In this document: one piece after another, positions 7,850 through 13,472 of the stretch
Layout of the letters: each line of letters opens with the position of its first letter
Numbering within the stretch: position 1 is the first letter of the stretch
Source of the DNA: CAYXRK01 sp964467615
GTDB lineage: Bacteria > Hydrogenedentota > Hydrogenedentia > Hydrogenedentales > GCA-2746185
Length of the DNA: 13,472 nt
Assembly: GCA_964467615.1 (NCBI GenBank)
Contig: CAYXRK010000132.1
Coordinates: forward strand, 1 to 13,472
Reading direction: 5' to 3'
The notes under the pieces: model-generated
Seen by the model: the letters and a program-made list of their open reading frames with translations, nothing else
Told to the model about the DNA's origin: nothing
The model's database searches: none
Position numbers and translations under genes: made by a program

Positions 7850-8443
7850 TCACACGTCCACCGCATTACTAATCGGCGAGCCAGAACCGTTCGATGTCCC
7901 AGCCTGCCGTTGGGAGCCGTTGTTGCTATCTCCGGCTGTTCGCTCCATCGGCCTGTACACCTGTTTCGTGACGATCTCTCGGACGAGTTCGAGTAGTGCT
8001 CCAATTACAATCCCTTTCAACTCGGCGATCTCTGGTTCAAACTTGTTGCCCAAGTTAGCGAGCCAACTGGGTGCGGCGGCGGGGATTCGCGCGCCATTGG
8101 CTCCGTTCGCGCCGCCGCCGGCCTTGGAGAACGAATGCTCGACTGCAGCCACGTGGGCTAGAGGCGTGCTCGCGCTCCGTTCGCTCTGCATGGAGTGTCC
8201 CGGCCCGCGATTGCTAGGGCGGAAGCCGACAACGAACCCCAGTCCCGTCGCTCCGGCAAAGAAGGTCCAGGGCCGTTCACGCACTTGATGCTTGAGGTCG
8301 AAGGTGTCGCGGACCGAACTCACAGAGTCCTTGACCGTTTTGAATGTGTCCGAGAAATGGTGTTCCAAGTCTCCGAGCTTGCCCGTCAAGCCCGCCAGTG
8401 TCTCATCCATTCGTTGTCGCATCACGGTCGCTTCGTTATCCAT
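7850..8443 (-). CDS. YqjK/DUF3618-like membrane-associated protein
   Basis: A 197-aa protein of unknown function, last gene of a three-gene operon. Residues 1-55 form an amphipathic helical region (RMDETLAGLTGKLGDLEHHF, then TVKDSVSSVRDTF) leading into RERPWTFFAGATGLGFVVGF, a short membrane helix preceded by an RPW motif as in ElaB/YqjD/DUF3618-type proteins. A Gly/Ala/Asn-rich linker (about 108-126) follows, then a second helix (EIAELKGIVIGALLELVREIV, 138-158) and a Ser/Gly/Asn-rich tail. AGAGGA precedes the ATG. The start overlaps the end of the upstream gene by 8 bp, which implies translational coupling. Family assignment is by layout and context only. Confidence 0.75.
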   Translation of the reverse strand: MDNEATVMRQRMDETLAGLTGKLGDLEHHFSDTFKTVKDSVSSVRDTFDLKHQVRERPWTFFAGATGLGFVVGFRPSNRGPGHSMQSERSASTPLAHVAAVEHSFSKAGGGANGANGARIPAAAPSWLANLGNKFEPEIAELKGIVIGALLELVREIVTKQVYRPMERTAGDSNNGSQRQAGTSNGSGSPISNAVDV

Positions 8444-8828
8444 CGATGTTCCTCTTCAGATCAGGGGCCGTGTCAAGAGTCGGCGATTTGAAGTATCTGA
8501 ATCGCTGAAGCCCCGTCACGCATAGGATTCCGCCGAGAACGGCAATGGGCGTGCCCACGATCCCGTAGCATCCCCACAGGGGGAGTTCCGGTGCCGTTTG
8601 CGCCAACAGGTGGACCAACATCCCGCAGAGCAAGACACTTCCCATCACGAGGATGGCCAAGCCGACAGCCACTAAGGAACCGGCCTCCTGAGCATGGCCG
8701 ATTTCGCCCTTGATCTCGTGCCGAAAGAGGGCCAGTTGTTGCTCGGTGAGTACATGGACATCGGTGACGATGCCACTGACCAACTTCATCACACCACGGT
8801 CCGGCCGCGTTTCCAAATCGTTCGACAT
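8436..8828 (-). CDS. YqjE-like DUF1469 (phage holin superfamily III) membrane protein
   Basis: A 130-aa inner-membrane protein. An N-terminal cytoplasmic amphipathic helix (GVMKLVSGIVTDVHVLTEQQ, then LALFRHEIKGEIGHAQ) is the typical DUF1469/YqjE segment. Two membrane helices follow, at about 51-76 and 84-106, with a basic R-F-R-Y-F-K stretch after the second. The family is grouped with phage holins by sequence but is usually a chromosomal stress protein rather than a lysis factor. The start at 8828 has GGAG upstream and sits 4 bp after the stop of the preceding gene; a longer in-frame start at 8900 would overlap that gene and is not needed. Middle gene of the trio. Confidence 0.85.
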   Translation of the reverse strand: MSNDLETRPDRGVMKLVSGIVTDVHVLTEQQLALFRHEIKGEIGHAQEAGSLVAVGLAILVMGSVLLCGMLVHLLAQTAPELPLWGCYGIVGTPIAVLGGILCVTGLQRFRYFKSPTLDTAPDLKRNIDG

Positions 8829-8832
8829 GGCG

Positions 8833-9402
8833 TTAGCTCCGCGGCGTCGTAGCCCTGGCCACCAGATAGCCCGCGGCAACGCCGATGAGCAGGGCTGCAA
8901 TGGGGTTGCGACGGATCAAATTTGTCACGTCCTCGGCCATGTCCTTGAATCCTTCCTCCTGGAGGTAGCGGCCGCTGCTCTCCAACGTGTTCGCCACAGC
9001 GGAGGAAGCATCGCCGGCCATGCCGCCCTCGGGCGCATGATCACGGACTTGATGGCCGAGCGACCGGAGGCGAGTGCCCGCCGCTGCGCTTGCGTCCCCA
9101 GTCTTTTGACCAACGTATGACGTTGCGTCTTCTGCCTTGTGGCCGACGTAGGACGCCGCATCTTCAGCCTTGCGACCGACGTAGGTCGCCGCGTCTTCTG
9201 ACTTGTGGCCAACGTAGGACGCTGCATCTTCGGCCTTGCGGCCAACGAACGCCGCAGCACCTGCGGCCGTCTGTGCGACCGAAGCGGCCGCGTGCTGGGT
9301 CCTCTCGCTTATGGAAGGCGCCACGTCTGCCGTGCGAGGTGCGCCGAGGTTACTCTGTTTTTCATCGTTCGGGTTCTTAGTTAGGGTCGTCGTATGGTCC
9401 AT
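8833..9402 (-). CDS. YqjD/ElaB-like protein with LEA-type 11-residue repeats
   Basis: A 189-aa first gene of the yqj-like operon. The N-terminus is polar. Residues 49-103 are five contiguous 11-residue repeats (consensus A-A-S-Y-V-G-x-K-x-E-D), as in group 3 LEA and LEA-like desiccation proteins. Residues 104-160 are helical. The end, RRNPIAALLIGVAAGYLVAR, is a C-terminal membrane anchor like that of ElaB/YqjD, which tether ribosomes to the membrane in stationary-phase E. coli. A ribosome role here is inference. AGGAAA lies before the ATG. The two downstream genes follow with a 4-bp gap and an 8-bp overlap, so the three are almost certainly one transcript. Confidence 0.82.
   Translation of the reverse strand: MDHTTTLTKNPNDEKQSNLGAPRTADVAPSISERTQHAAASVAQTAAGAAAFVGRKAEDAASYVGHKSEDAATYVGRKAEDAASYVGHKAEDATSYVGQKTGDASAAAGTRLRSLGHQVRDHAPEGGMAGDASSAVANTLESSGRYLQEEGFKDMAEDVTNLIRRNPIAALLIGVAAGYLVARATTPRS
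9094..9258 (-). repeat. Five tandem 33-bp repeats inside the YqjD-like gene
   Basis: The five units encode AAAFVGRKAED, AASYVGHKSED, AATYVGRKAED, AASYVGHKAED and ATSYVGQKTGD. Arg and His alternate before the lysine in units 1-4, which suggests an extra 22-residue (66-bp) duplication step on top of the 33-bp period. Confidence 0.9.
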
Positions 9403-9623
9403 GATGTGTTTCCTTTTTTTCTGTCATCTAACGCGAAGGCGGGCGGATGGTACCGATCGCGGTATCGCACAGCCCGCCGTTCGTAGTGAAATGGTGTCCA
9501 AGAATGTCCTCAAATTCACGGTGGCGTCAGGGCCGGTCGTCGGGTGGCCCACTAACTTGGCCGCGAATTCGCCAAAAGATGCCTCATTCGCCGCCTTCGG
9601 TGAATCTTTCATGTCGATGATCG
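9403..9623. other. Leader region between the lmo0937-type gene and the yqj-like operon
   Basis: This 221-bp gap carries a minus-strand open frame (a peptide starting MKDSPKAANEASFGEF), but its ATG has no Shine-Dalgarno site and no known motif was seen. It is most likely the promoter and leader of the three-gene operon below it. Confidence 0.45.
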
Positions 9624-9773
9624 CTACACGACCCTTCGGCCTTGAATCACGCGCACCAGTATCACGATGACCGCAAGGACCAAGAGTGCGTGAATCAGCC
9701 CGCCCATCGTGTACGACGAGACCATGCCAAGTAGCCACAGTACGACTAGGACTACCACTAATGCTTGGAGCAT
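9624..9773 (-). CDS. lmo0937-family (DUF5670-type) membrane peptide
   Basis: A 49-aa membrane peptide, MLQALVVVLVVLWLLGM, then SSYTMGGLIHALLVLAVIVI and LVRVIQGRRVV. Two hydrophobic helices joined by the S-Y-T-x-G-G-x-I-H motif and ending in a basic R-x-I-Q-G-R-R tail match the lmo0937 family, which is common in soil and biofilm bacteria and has no proven function. GGAG lies eight bases before the ATG. A longer open frame covers the same DNA in another phase but lacks an RBS and family motifs. It follows the YXWGXW gene after 160 bp that include a strong hairpin. Confidence 0.88.
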   Translation of the reverse strand: MLQALVVVLVVLWLLGMVSSYTMGGLIHALLVLAVIVILVRVIQGRRVV

Positions 9774-9841
9774 TGTTTTTCTCCTTTACTTGATTACTCC
9801 GTCTTGTAGCAGCGTCTCTGCTCCTGGACATGGGGCTGACG

Positions 9842-9877
9842 GAGCGGGCGTCCTCGGGACCCGAGGACCCACCGCTC
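9842..9877. other. Strong two-part hairpin downstream of the YXWGXW gene
   Basis: A near-perfect 19-base inverted repeat (9850-9868) is flanked by a second pairing, GAGCGG (9842-9847) with CCGCTC (9872-9877), giving a long stem with a small internal loop. No T run follows on either strand. It lies 57-92 bp after the stop of the YXWGXW gene and 69 bp before the next start, so it could end, protect or attenuate that transcript. Confidence 0.5.
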
Positions 9878-9933
9878 ATTTCTTTGGGTGTTGTCGCTCG
9901 CGTTCTCAAGAGATGGACGTTATCGCGTCACTT

Positions 9934-11919
9934 CTAGCCCCTTGTCTTTTTCTTGTTGTCTTCCGTATTGGGCGCCTGTCCGCGTTTGCTCGGCTTCTTC
10001 TTGGTGTCAGATCGAGTGTCCTGCACTTTGGGTTCAGACTTCGGCGATCTCACTTTCGGATCGGCCTCAGCCCCTTGCGAGCGTTCTTTCGTTGTGGATG
10101 GCTTGGCTTCCGTCTTCTCGGGCCGTGCCTGAACGTCCGGCTTCGGCCTCTGAGACGAGGGGGTCTCCTTTTTGGCCTCAACCTTCCGAGGATCCTCTTT
10201 CGCGGGAGCCGGCTTCGCGTCCGCCTTCTCGGGCCGCGCCTGAACGTCCGGCTTCGGCCTCTGAGACGAGGGGGTCTCTTTTTTGGCCTCAACCTTCCGA
10301 GGATCCTCTTTCGCGGGAGCCGGCTTCGCGTCGGTCTTTTCGGGCCGTGCCTGAACGTCCGGCTTCGGCTTCTGAGACGAGGGCGTCTCTTTTTTGGCCT
10401 CAACCTTCCGAGGTTCCTCTTTCGCGGGAACTGGCTTCGCGTCCGCCTTCACCGGCTTCTTCTCCGACACGGGAGTTTCCGCTTTCGCTTCAACCTTTTC
10501 CGGCTTCCCTTGCCGGTCCCTACCTTCAACAGCTTGCGGCTTCGGCGCGACAGGCGCGGCAGGCGGAGTCTTCGCACCCTTTACGTTTTCTGTCTTGCGC
10601 GCAACGACGGGAGACACTGGCAACGTCGCCCGATCCGGCTCGGCGGTTTCACCACCCTCTTTCGACCTTCCCGCTGCTTTCGGCTCCCTCTCCAACTTTG
10701 CGCGCTCGGATTGGAGCTTATGGACCTCTCGTCCCCGCGTCTCGATCTGCTTGCGCTCGTCCATTCCAACAGACTTGAAACGCATGGGCTGGGTCGTGCT
10801 CCGCACAGCGTCTTCGAGACTTTTTCCGATGATTATGTTCTGCGTGATGTTGGTCGTGTTGTTGTTGATGAAGTTAACTTGGAGGGCCAGCGTCTGAGGC
10901 GGACGCGCATTCACATTTTCCCTGAAGTACCTGTACCTTTCGTCGATATGGACGTCCCAGTCCACGTCGATCCGCAACTGCGTGGAGCGAAACTGCGCGT
11001 ACATGGGGTCGTAGCCATACCGCGTGATTTGGTTCGAGTACCACGGATAGTAGCCGCGGTCTTCGTAGCGAGAGTCGTAGTAATCGCCGAAGTAATAGTG
11101 ATGGGACCTTGGCTGTACGAAGAGCGAGGCAAGGATCACGACGAGGTCAATAACGATGGTGGGCGAGTGGTAGTAACTGGGTTGCCTGTAGACAGGCTGC
11201 TGGTAGTAAACCGGCGCGAATATCACACCGCGATGGACGATATCGTGGTCCCAGTATCCGGGCACATAGATGTAGCCTCTCGGCGTCCACGTGTAATGAG
11301 CGGGGGACCAGACCCAATCAGGCTGCTGCAACACCCAATACCCGGGTTGCCAGTCGTAGCGAGTTTGCTGCCACACCCAGCAACCCGGCGTCCATGAATG
11401 GTCACGTCCTGGTGCGGGAGAATTGGGACCGACATCAAGCGGTTCCGGTGGTGTTGGCAGGTAGGTTACTTCCGTTTGGGCGGCGTCCCCCCAAAATCCC
11501 GAAATCCATTGCGAGCCATCGCCGACGGGCGCCCAATATCCCGGAACCCACTGGCGACCGGGTGGGATATCCCGCCACACGCCGCTCAGCCATATAAAAT
11601 CGCTCCGATCATCGTCCCAACTCCAGTAACCGGGAATCCACGCGATATTGTCGCCTTCAGGTCGCTGATCGGGAGGCAACTCCGAAATAGGATCGTACGG
11701 GGACTTCGTGATTACGACCCCGGCGCTGGCGCCCGTCATAGACGCCTCTGCGAAGGCTTCGTGGATTGGGCCGCGCGTCAGCACCTCCACGCCGGCCTCG
11801 ACTGTGACCTCGCCCTGGGCAGCGGTTGCCAGTCCCAGGATCAGGAGCGATGCAACGCAAAATCCCCTTCGCAGATTACGGGCTCCTTCTTCCTTGGTGC
11901 TCGTATCAGTCGTTGTCAT
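9934..11919 (-). CDS. Secreted YXWGXW-repeat protein with K/P/A/E-rich repeat tail
   Basis: A 661-aa exported protein of unknown function. A signal peptide (basic N-region ending RR at 17-18, hydrophobic 20-33, cleavage near ATAAQG-E) is followed by a Trp-rich module with W-x-x-G-x-W motifs at about 94, 110, 124, 138, 176 and 190, plus related YVPGYW at 218. This is the YXWGXW pattern frequent in planctomycetes and some proteobacteria. Residues 225-340 are Tyr-rich with a hydrophobic stretch (253-267). Residues 386-418 look coiled-coil. From about 440 to the end the protein is a low-complexity basic Lys/Pro/Ala/Glu tail containing three 37-residue repeats. AAGGA precedes the ATG. The response regulator ends 25 bp upstream, so the two may share a transcript. 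A wall- or matrix-spanning role is inference. Confidence 0.85.
   Translation of the reverse strand: MTTTDTSTKEEGARNLRRGFCVASLLILGLATAAQGEVTVEAGVEVLTRGPIHEAFAEASMTGASAGVVITKSPYDPISELPPDQRPEGDNIAWIPGYWSWDDDRSDFIWLSGVWRDIPPGRQWVPGYWAPVGDGSQWISGFWGDAAQTEVTYLPTPPEPLDVGPNSPAPGRDHSWTPGCWVWQQTRYDWQPGYWVLQQPDWVWSPAHYTWTPRGYIYVPGYWDHDIVHRGVIFAPVYYQQPVYRQPSYYHSPTIVIDLVVILASLFVQPRSHHYYFGDYYDSRYEDRGYYPWYSNQITRYGYDPMYAQFRSTQLRIDVDWDVHIDERYRYFRENVNARPPQTLALQVNFINNNTTNITQNIIIGKSLEDAVRSTTQPMRFKSVGMDERKQIETRGREVHKLQSERAKLEREPKAAGRSKEGGETAEPDRATLPVSPVVARKTENVKGAKTPPAAPVAPKPQAVEGRDRQGKPEKVEAKAETPVSEKKPVKADAKPVPAKEEPRKVEAKKETPSSQKPKPDVQARPEKTDAKPAPAKEDPRKVEAKKETPSSQRPKPDVQARPEKADAKPAPAKEDPRKVEAKKETPSSQRPKPDVQARPEKTEAKPSTTKERSQGAEADPKVRSPKSEPKVQDTRSDTKKKPSKRGQAPNTEDNKKKTRG
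10121..10453 (-). repeat. Three tandem 111-bp repeats in the tail of the YXWGXW gene
   Basis: Units begin at 10121, 10232 and 10343 at an exact 111-bp period (37 codons), each encoding a K-K-E-T-P-S-S-Q, P-K-P-D-V-Q-A-R-P-E-K, K-P-A-P-A-K-E-D-P-R order of motifs. Shorter, diverged pieces continue on both sides. Near-identity at the DNA level implies recent slippage or recombination. Confidence 0.92.
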
Positions 11920-11944
11920 TGTTCATTCCTTTCGGTTCTTTGGC

Positions 11945-12394
11945 TTAGGCTGCCGGTTGGTTATGCGTCATCCAGTATTGGCCGACAATCGTCACAATGG
12001 CCTGAAAGTCGGGGTAGCTCAGGGGCTTGATGATGTAACTGTTTGCTCCGCAGCGATAGCTCTGCGAGATGTCGCCGGCCGCTTTGGAGTCGGTGAAGAT
12101 GACCACCGGCGTAACCATAAGCGCGTCTTGCGGCTCTATCGACCGTATTTGGCCGAGTACGGAGAAACCGTCCGATCCCGGTAGCGCGAGATCCAGAAGG
12201 ATTAGTCTCGGGGGATTATCCCCGAGCCGCTCCGTCCACGCTCCGCGGCCAAAAAGAAAATCGAGCGCCTCGCCCCCGTCCCTAACCGCGACGACGACGA
12301 CATCGGGTATGGAGTCTTGCAGCGCAAGCACGATGGACGCGCGTTGGCTGTCATCGTCTTCCACGACAAGAATGTCTACTGATTCGCCATTCAT
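11945..12394 (-). CDS. Rcp1-like single-domain response regulator
   Basis: A 149-aa receiver-only protein. The acidic pair is in VVEDDD (Asp13-14), the phospho-acceptor is Asp68 in LILLDLALP, Thr101 is in VIFTDS, and Lys123 is in IIKPLS. The insert between helix 2 and the phospho-site (FLFGRGAWTERLGDNPPR) and the C-terminal QYWMTHNQP are typical of Rcp1-type regulators that partner with phytochrome or other sensor kinases. There is no output domain. The start at 12394 is chosen by homology; a GTG three bases upstream at 12397 is better spaced from GGAG. No intact kinase lies in the window. The YXWGXW gene follows after 25 bp. Confidence 0.92.
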   Translation of the reverse strand: MNGESVDILVVEDDDSQRASIVLALQDSIPDVVVVAVRDGGEALDFLFGRGAWTERLGDNPPRLILLDLALPGSDGFSVLGQIRSIEPQDALMVTPVVIFTDSKAAGDISQSYRCGANSYIIKPLSYPDFQAIVTIVGQYWMTHNQPAA

Positions 12395-12459
12395 CACGAC
12401 GGTTACTCCAATTGCGCGTGTGTTTTTAGTAACTTTCTTCCGCACGTTTCGATCAGGAG

Positions 12460-12640
12460 GGTAGCCCTCCAAGATGAATTTCTGGCAAACATGGCGTAAA
12501 GGCTTCGTAATCAATTCGAGCCGCGTGCGCGGGTCCCGCGTCCCACGCCAACTCTCTCGCGTCATTCCTCAGCCCGGACGAGTTTTTCGCACACATTCTT
12601 ACGAGTGGCAGGCCCTCGCCTGTACCGTCGTCGTCCGAGA
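12460..12640 (-). pseudogene. Possible decayed (hybrid) histidine kinase remnant
   Basis: On the minus strand just upstream of the response regulator, one frame reads DPFSDDDGTGEGLPLVRMC, then AKNSSG, which resembles the end of a HATPase domain (F box then GTGLGL-P-L-V-R and a Gly-containing turn). A different frame a little further on reads DPRTRLELITKPL, like the end of a receiver domain with its conserved Lys-Pro. The two pieces are only about 35 residues apart and out of frame, so a large deletion and frameshift would be required. No start or earlier kinase boxes were found. Chance similarity is possible. Confidence 0.3.
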
Positions 12641-12756
12641 ATGGATCGGAACCTTTACTGAAGCTTTGCCATTTCTTTGCCTGCGCTCTTTGTTCAATAG
12701 CTACGCTCGCGACGTGGTCGGCATGTCGCCACCACATAGACGTTGCCAGACCCGTT

Positions 12757-12780
12757 GGAACCCCGGCCCCATAGCGCGTC
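12757..12780 (+). promoter_or_regulatory. Candidate ECF-type promoter for DUF3309/csbD
   Basis: GGAAC at 12757-12761 and GTC at 12778-12780 are separated by 16 bases, the layout of many extracytoplasmic-function sigma factor promoters. It lies about 85 bp upstream of the DUF3309 start. Short motifs like this occur by chance, and the bases after GTC are not a strong match. Confidence 0.3.
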
Positions 12781-12812
12781 GGCGGGAAACGGTGTCGCAA
12801 TGTCGAAGAAGA

Positions 12813-12848
12813 GCACGGTCGTGGCCGTGCCCCGGGTATCGACCCCGG
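12813..12848 (+). promoter_or_regulatory. Two adjacent hairpins in the DUF3309 leader
   Basis: GCACGG (12813-12818) pairs with CCGTGC (12825-12830). Right after it CCGGGT (12832-12837) pairs with A-CCC-C-GG (12842-12848) with one bulge. The second ends two bases before the AAAAGGAG site, so the pair could affect access of ribosomes. Only the structure is seen; regulation is inference. Confidence 0.35.
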
Positions 12849-12864
12849 AAAAGGAGTTCGTATC

Positions 12865-13029
12865 ATGGGATTGATTTTGCTGATCGTCTTGATTGTGCTG
12901 CTCATGGGCGCCGTGCCCCGCTGGCCGCATAGCCGCAATTGGGGCTACGGTCCGAGCAGCGGCTTGGGCCTGGTAATGGTGATCGTGCTGGTGCTCGTGC
13001 TCGCCGGATACCTCCCTCGCGGCTTCTAG
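12865..13029 (+). CDS. DUF3309 family membrane peptide
   Basis: A 54-aa membrane peptide: MGLILLIVLIVLLMGAVPRW, PHSRNWGYGPSSGLGLV, then MVIVLVLVLAGYLPRGF. Two hydrophobic helices flank the conserved P-x-W-P-x-S-x-x-W-G-Y-G-P-S-x-G-L-G loop, the signature of DUF3309. Function is unknown. The family often occurs beside CsbD and other stress genes, as here. GGAG lies nine bases before the ATG. The csbD-like gene follows after 80 bp on the same strand. Confidence 0.92.
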   Translation: MGLILLIVLIVLLMGAVPRWPHSRNWGYGPSSGLGLVMVIVLVLVLAGYLPRGF

Positions 13030-13109
13030 CGGTCGTCGGATCGGGTTCGCCACCGATGTGAGGCGGCGATCACGTTCGAAAACTTCAACCTTTCTCGAGG
13101 GGAAAATGT

Positions 13110-13313
13110 ATGACCTGGGATCAGATCGAAGGCAATTGGAAACAATTCACCGGCAGGATTAAGGAGCACTGGGGCCAACTGACCGACGACGACCTTACCG
13201 CCATCGCCGGGAAGCGCACGCAGCTTGCCGGCAAGCTCCAGGAGCGCTGCGGCTACGCGAAGGACGAGGCGCACCAGCAACTCGACGACTTCACGAGGGC
13301 GCTCAGGTCGTAA
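13110..13313 (+). CDS. CsbD family general stress protein
   Basis: A 67-aa CsbD protein. The signature W-x-x-I-E-G-N-W-K-Q-F-T-G-x-I-K-x-x-W-G-x-L-T-D-D-D-L covers residues 3-29, followed by the helical part IAGKRTQLAGKLQERCGYAK. CsbD is a sigma-B-controlled stress protein in Bacillus, and homologues (YjbJ in E. coli) are abundant in stationary phase; the molecular role is unknown. GAGGGG lies before the ATG. The single Cys (in ERCGYAK) is unusual in position compared with the common Q-x-x-Y-G pattern. Confidence 0.95.
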   Translation: MTWDQIEGNWKQFTGRIKEHWGQLTDDDLTAIAGKRTQLAGKLQERCGYAKDEAHQQLDDFTRALRS

Positions 13314-13350
13314 GCGTTTCCTACCTTGCTCGCCTTGGCGCGAACTTAGT

Positions 13351-13370
13351 GCGCGGATCGGAATCCGCGC
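13351..13370 (+). terminator. Hairpin after csbD, possible terminator
   Basis: A perfect 8-bp GC-rich stem (GCGCGGAT with ATCCGCGC) with a four-base loop starts 37 bases after the csbD stop. No T tract follows, so it may act as an RNA end protector or a weak terminator only. Nothing further was recognised up to the window end. Confidence 0.45.
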
Positions 13371-13472
13371 CACGGTATCGTCCTAGCCTCCATCGTTGAA
13401 TGACCGAGTATGCGGAACTAGCAGCCCGTGGCAGAAGTCGCTTTTCTGGTTAAATCGTCATGCGCGCGTGAC

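Noticed and set aside
8436..8828. Prophage lysis gene (holin) interpretation
   Set aside because: The DUF1469 family is labelled holin-like, but there is no endolysin or phage gene nearby and the context is a yqjDE-like operon.
9424..9909. 161-codon minus-strand frame covering the lmo0937-type gene
   Set aside because: It lacks an RBS and family similarity; the 49-aa frame in another phase has a good RBS and the lmo0937 motif.
9709..11397. 562-codon open frame on the plus strand with Arg/Leu-rich repeats
   Set aside because: It lies antisense to the YXWGXW gene and its repeats mirror the 111-bp coding repeats. The composition is typical of a shadow frame, and the minus-strand gene has a signal peptide, RBS and family motifs.
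1778..13405. A 12-base match (GTTGAATGACCG) near 1780 and near 13395
   Set aside because: It is too short to count as a repeat boundary; the flanks do not match.

Overview
This is a bacterial window from a Gram-negative-type organism. The support is two lipobox lipoproteins, periplasmic signal peptides, and purine-rich Shine-Dalgarno sites before nearly every gene. Moderately high GC and a W-x-x-G-x-W (YXWGXW) repeat protein would fit a planctomycete-like or other environmental soil or water bacterium. This placement is an inference; no phylogenetic marker is decisive, because the tRNA is only partial.

Layout. Positions 1-407 hold the 3' part of an initiator-type tRNA-Met, its terminator, and a second degenerate copy of the same tRNA 3' part. 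From 408 to about 12400 every protein gene is on the minus strand. Reading along that strand (right to left), the order is: an orphan CheY/Rcp1-like response regulator (preceded by what may be a decayed kinase); a YXWGXW-repeat secreted protein with a long K/P/A/E-rich repeat tail; a 49-aa lmo0937-type membrane peptide; a tight three-gene yqjD/yqjE-like operon; an entericidin-like lipoprotein; an AI-2E/PerM-family permease with a fused B12-fold-like domain; a broken dodecin; a previously hidden 39-aa membrane peptide; a non-heme chloroperoxidase-like alpha/beta hydrolase with two plausible starts; an intact dodecin; a 73-aa two-helix membrane protein; a secreted PKD-like protein; and a DUF900-type lipoprotein hydrolase. 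At the right end two small stress genes run on the plus strand: a DUF3309 membrane peptide and a CsbD protein.

The content is dominated by small membrane or envelope proteins of families usually linked to general stress, stationary phase or biofilm life (CsbD, YqjD/YqjE, entericidin, dodecin, DUF3309, lmo0937), plus one regulator. I read this as a stress or envelope-maintenance island rather than a metabolic operon. Most genes have their own RBS and 100-200 bp leaders, so they are probably separate transcription units. The exceptions are the yqj-like trio and perhaps the regulator/YXWGXW pair. No transposase, integrase, CRISPR array or restriction system was seen.

The most unusual structures are: a duplicated dodecin promoter and start region flanking the hydrolase; a tRNA-fMet-like pseudo-copy with compensatory base changes; exact-period repeats in two proteins (11 aa/33 bp and 37 aa/111 bp); the permease-B12-fold fusion; and two small genes without close known relatives (39 aa and 73 aa).
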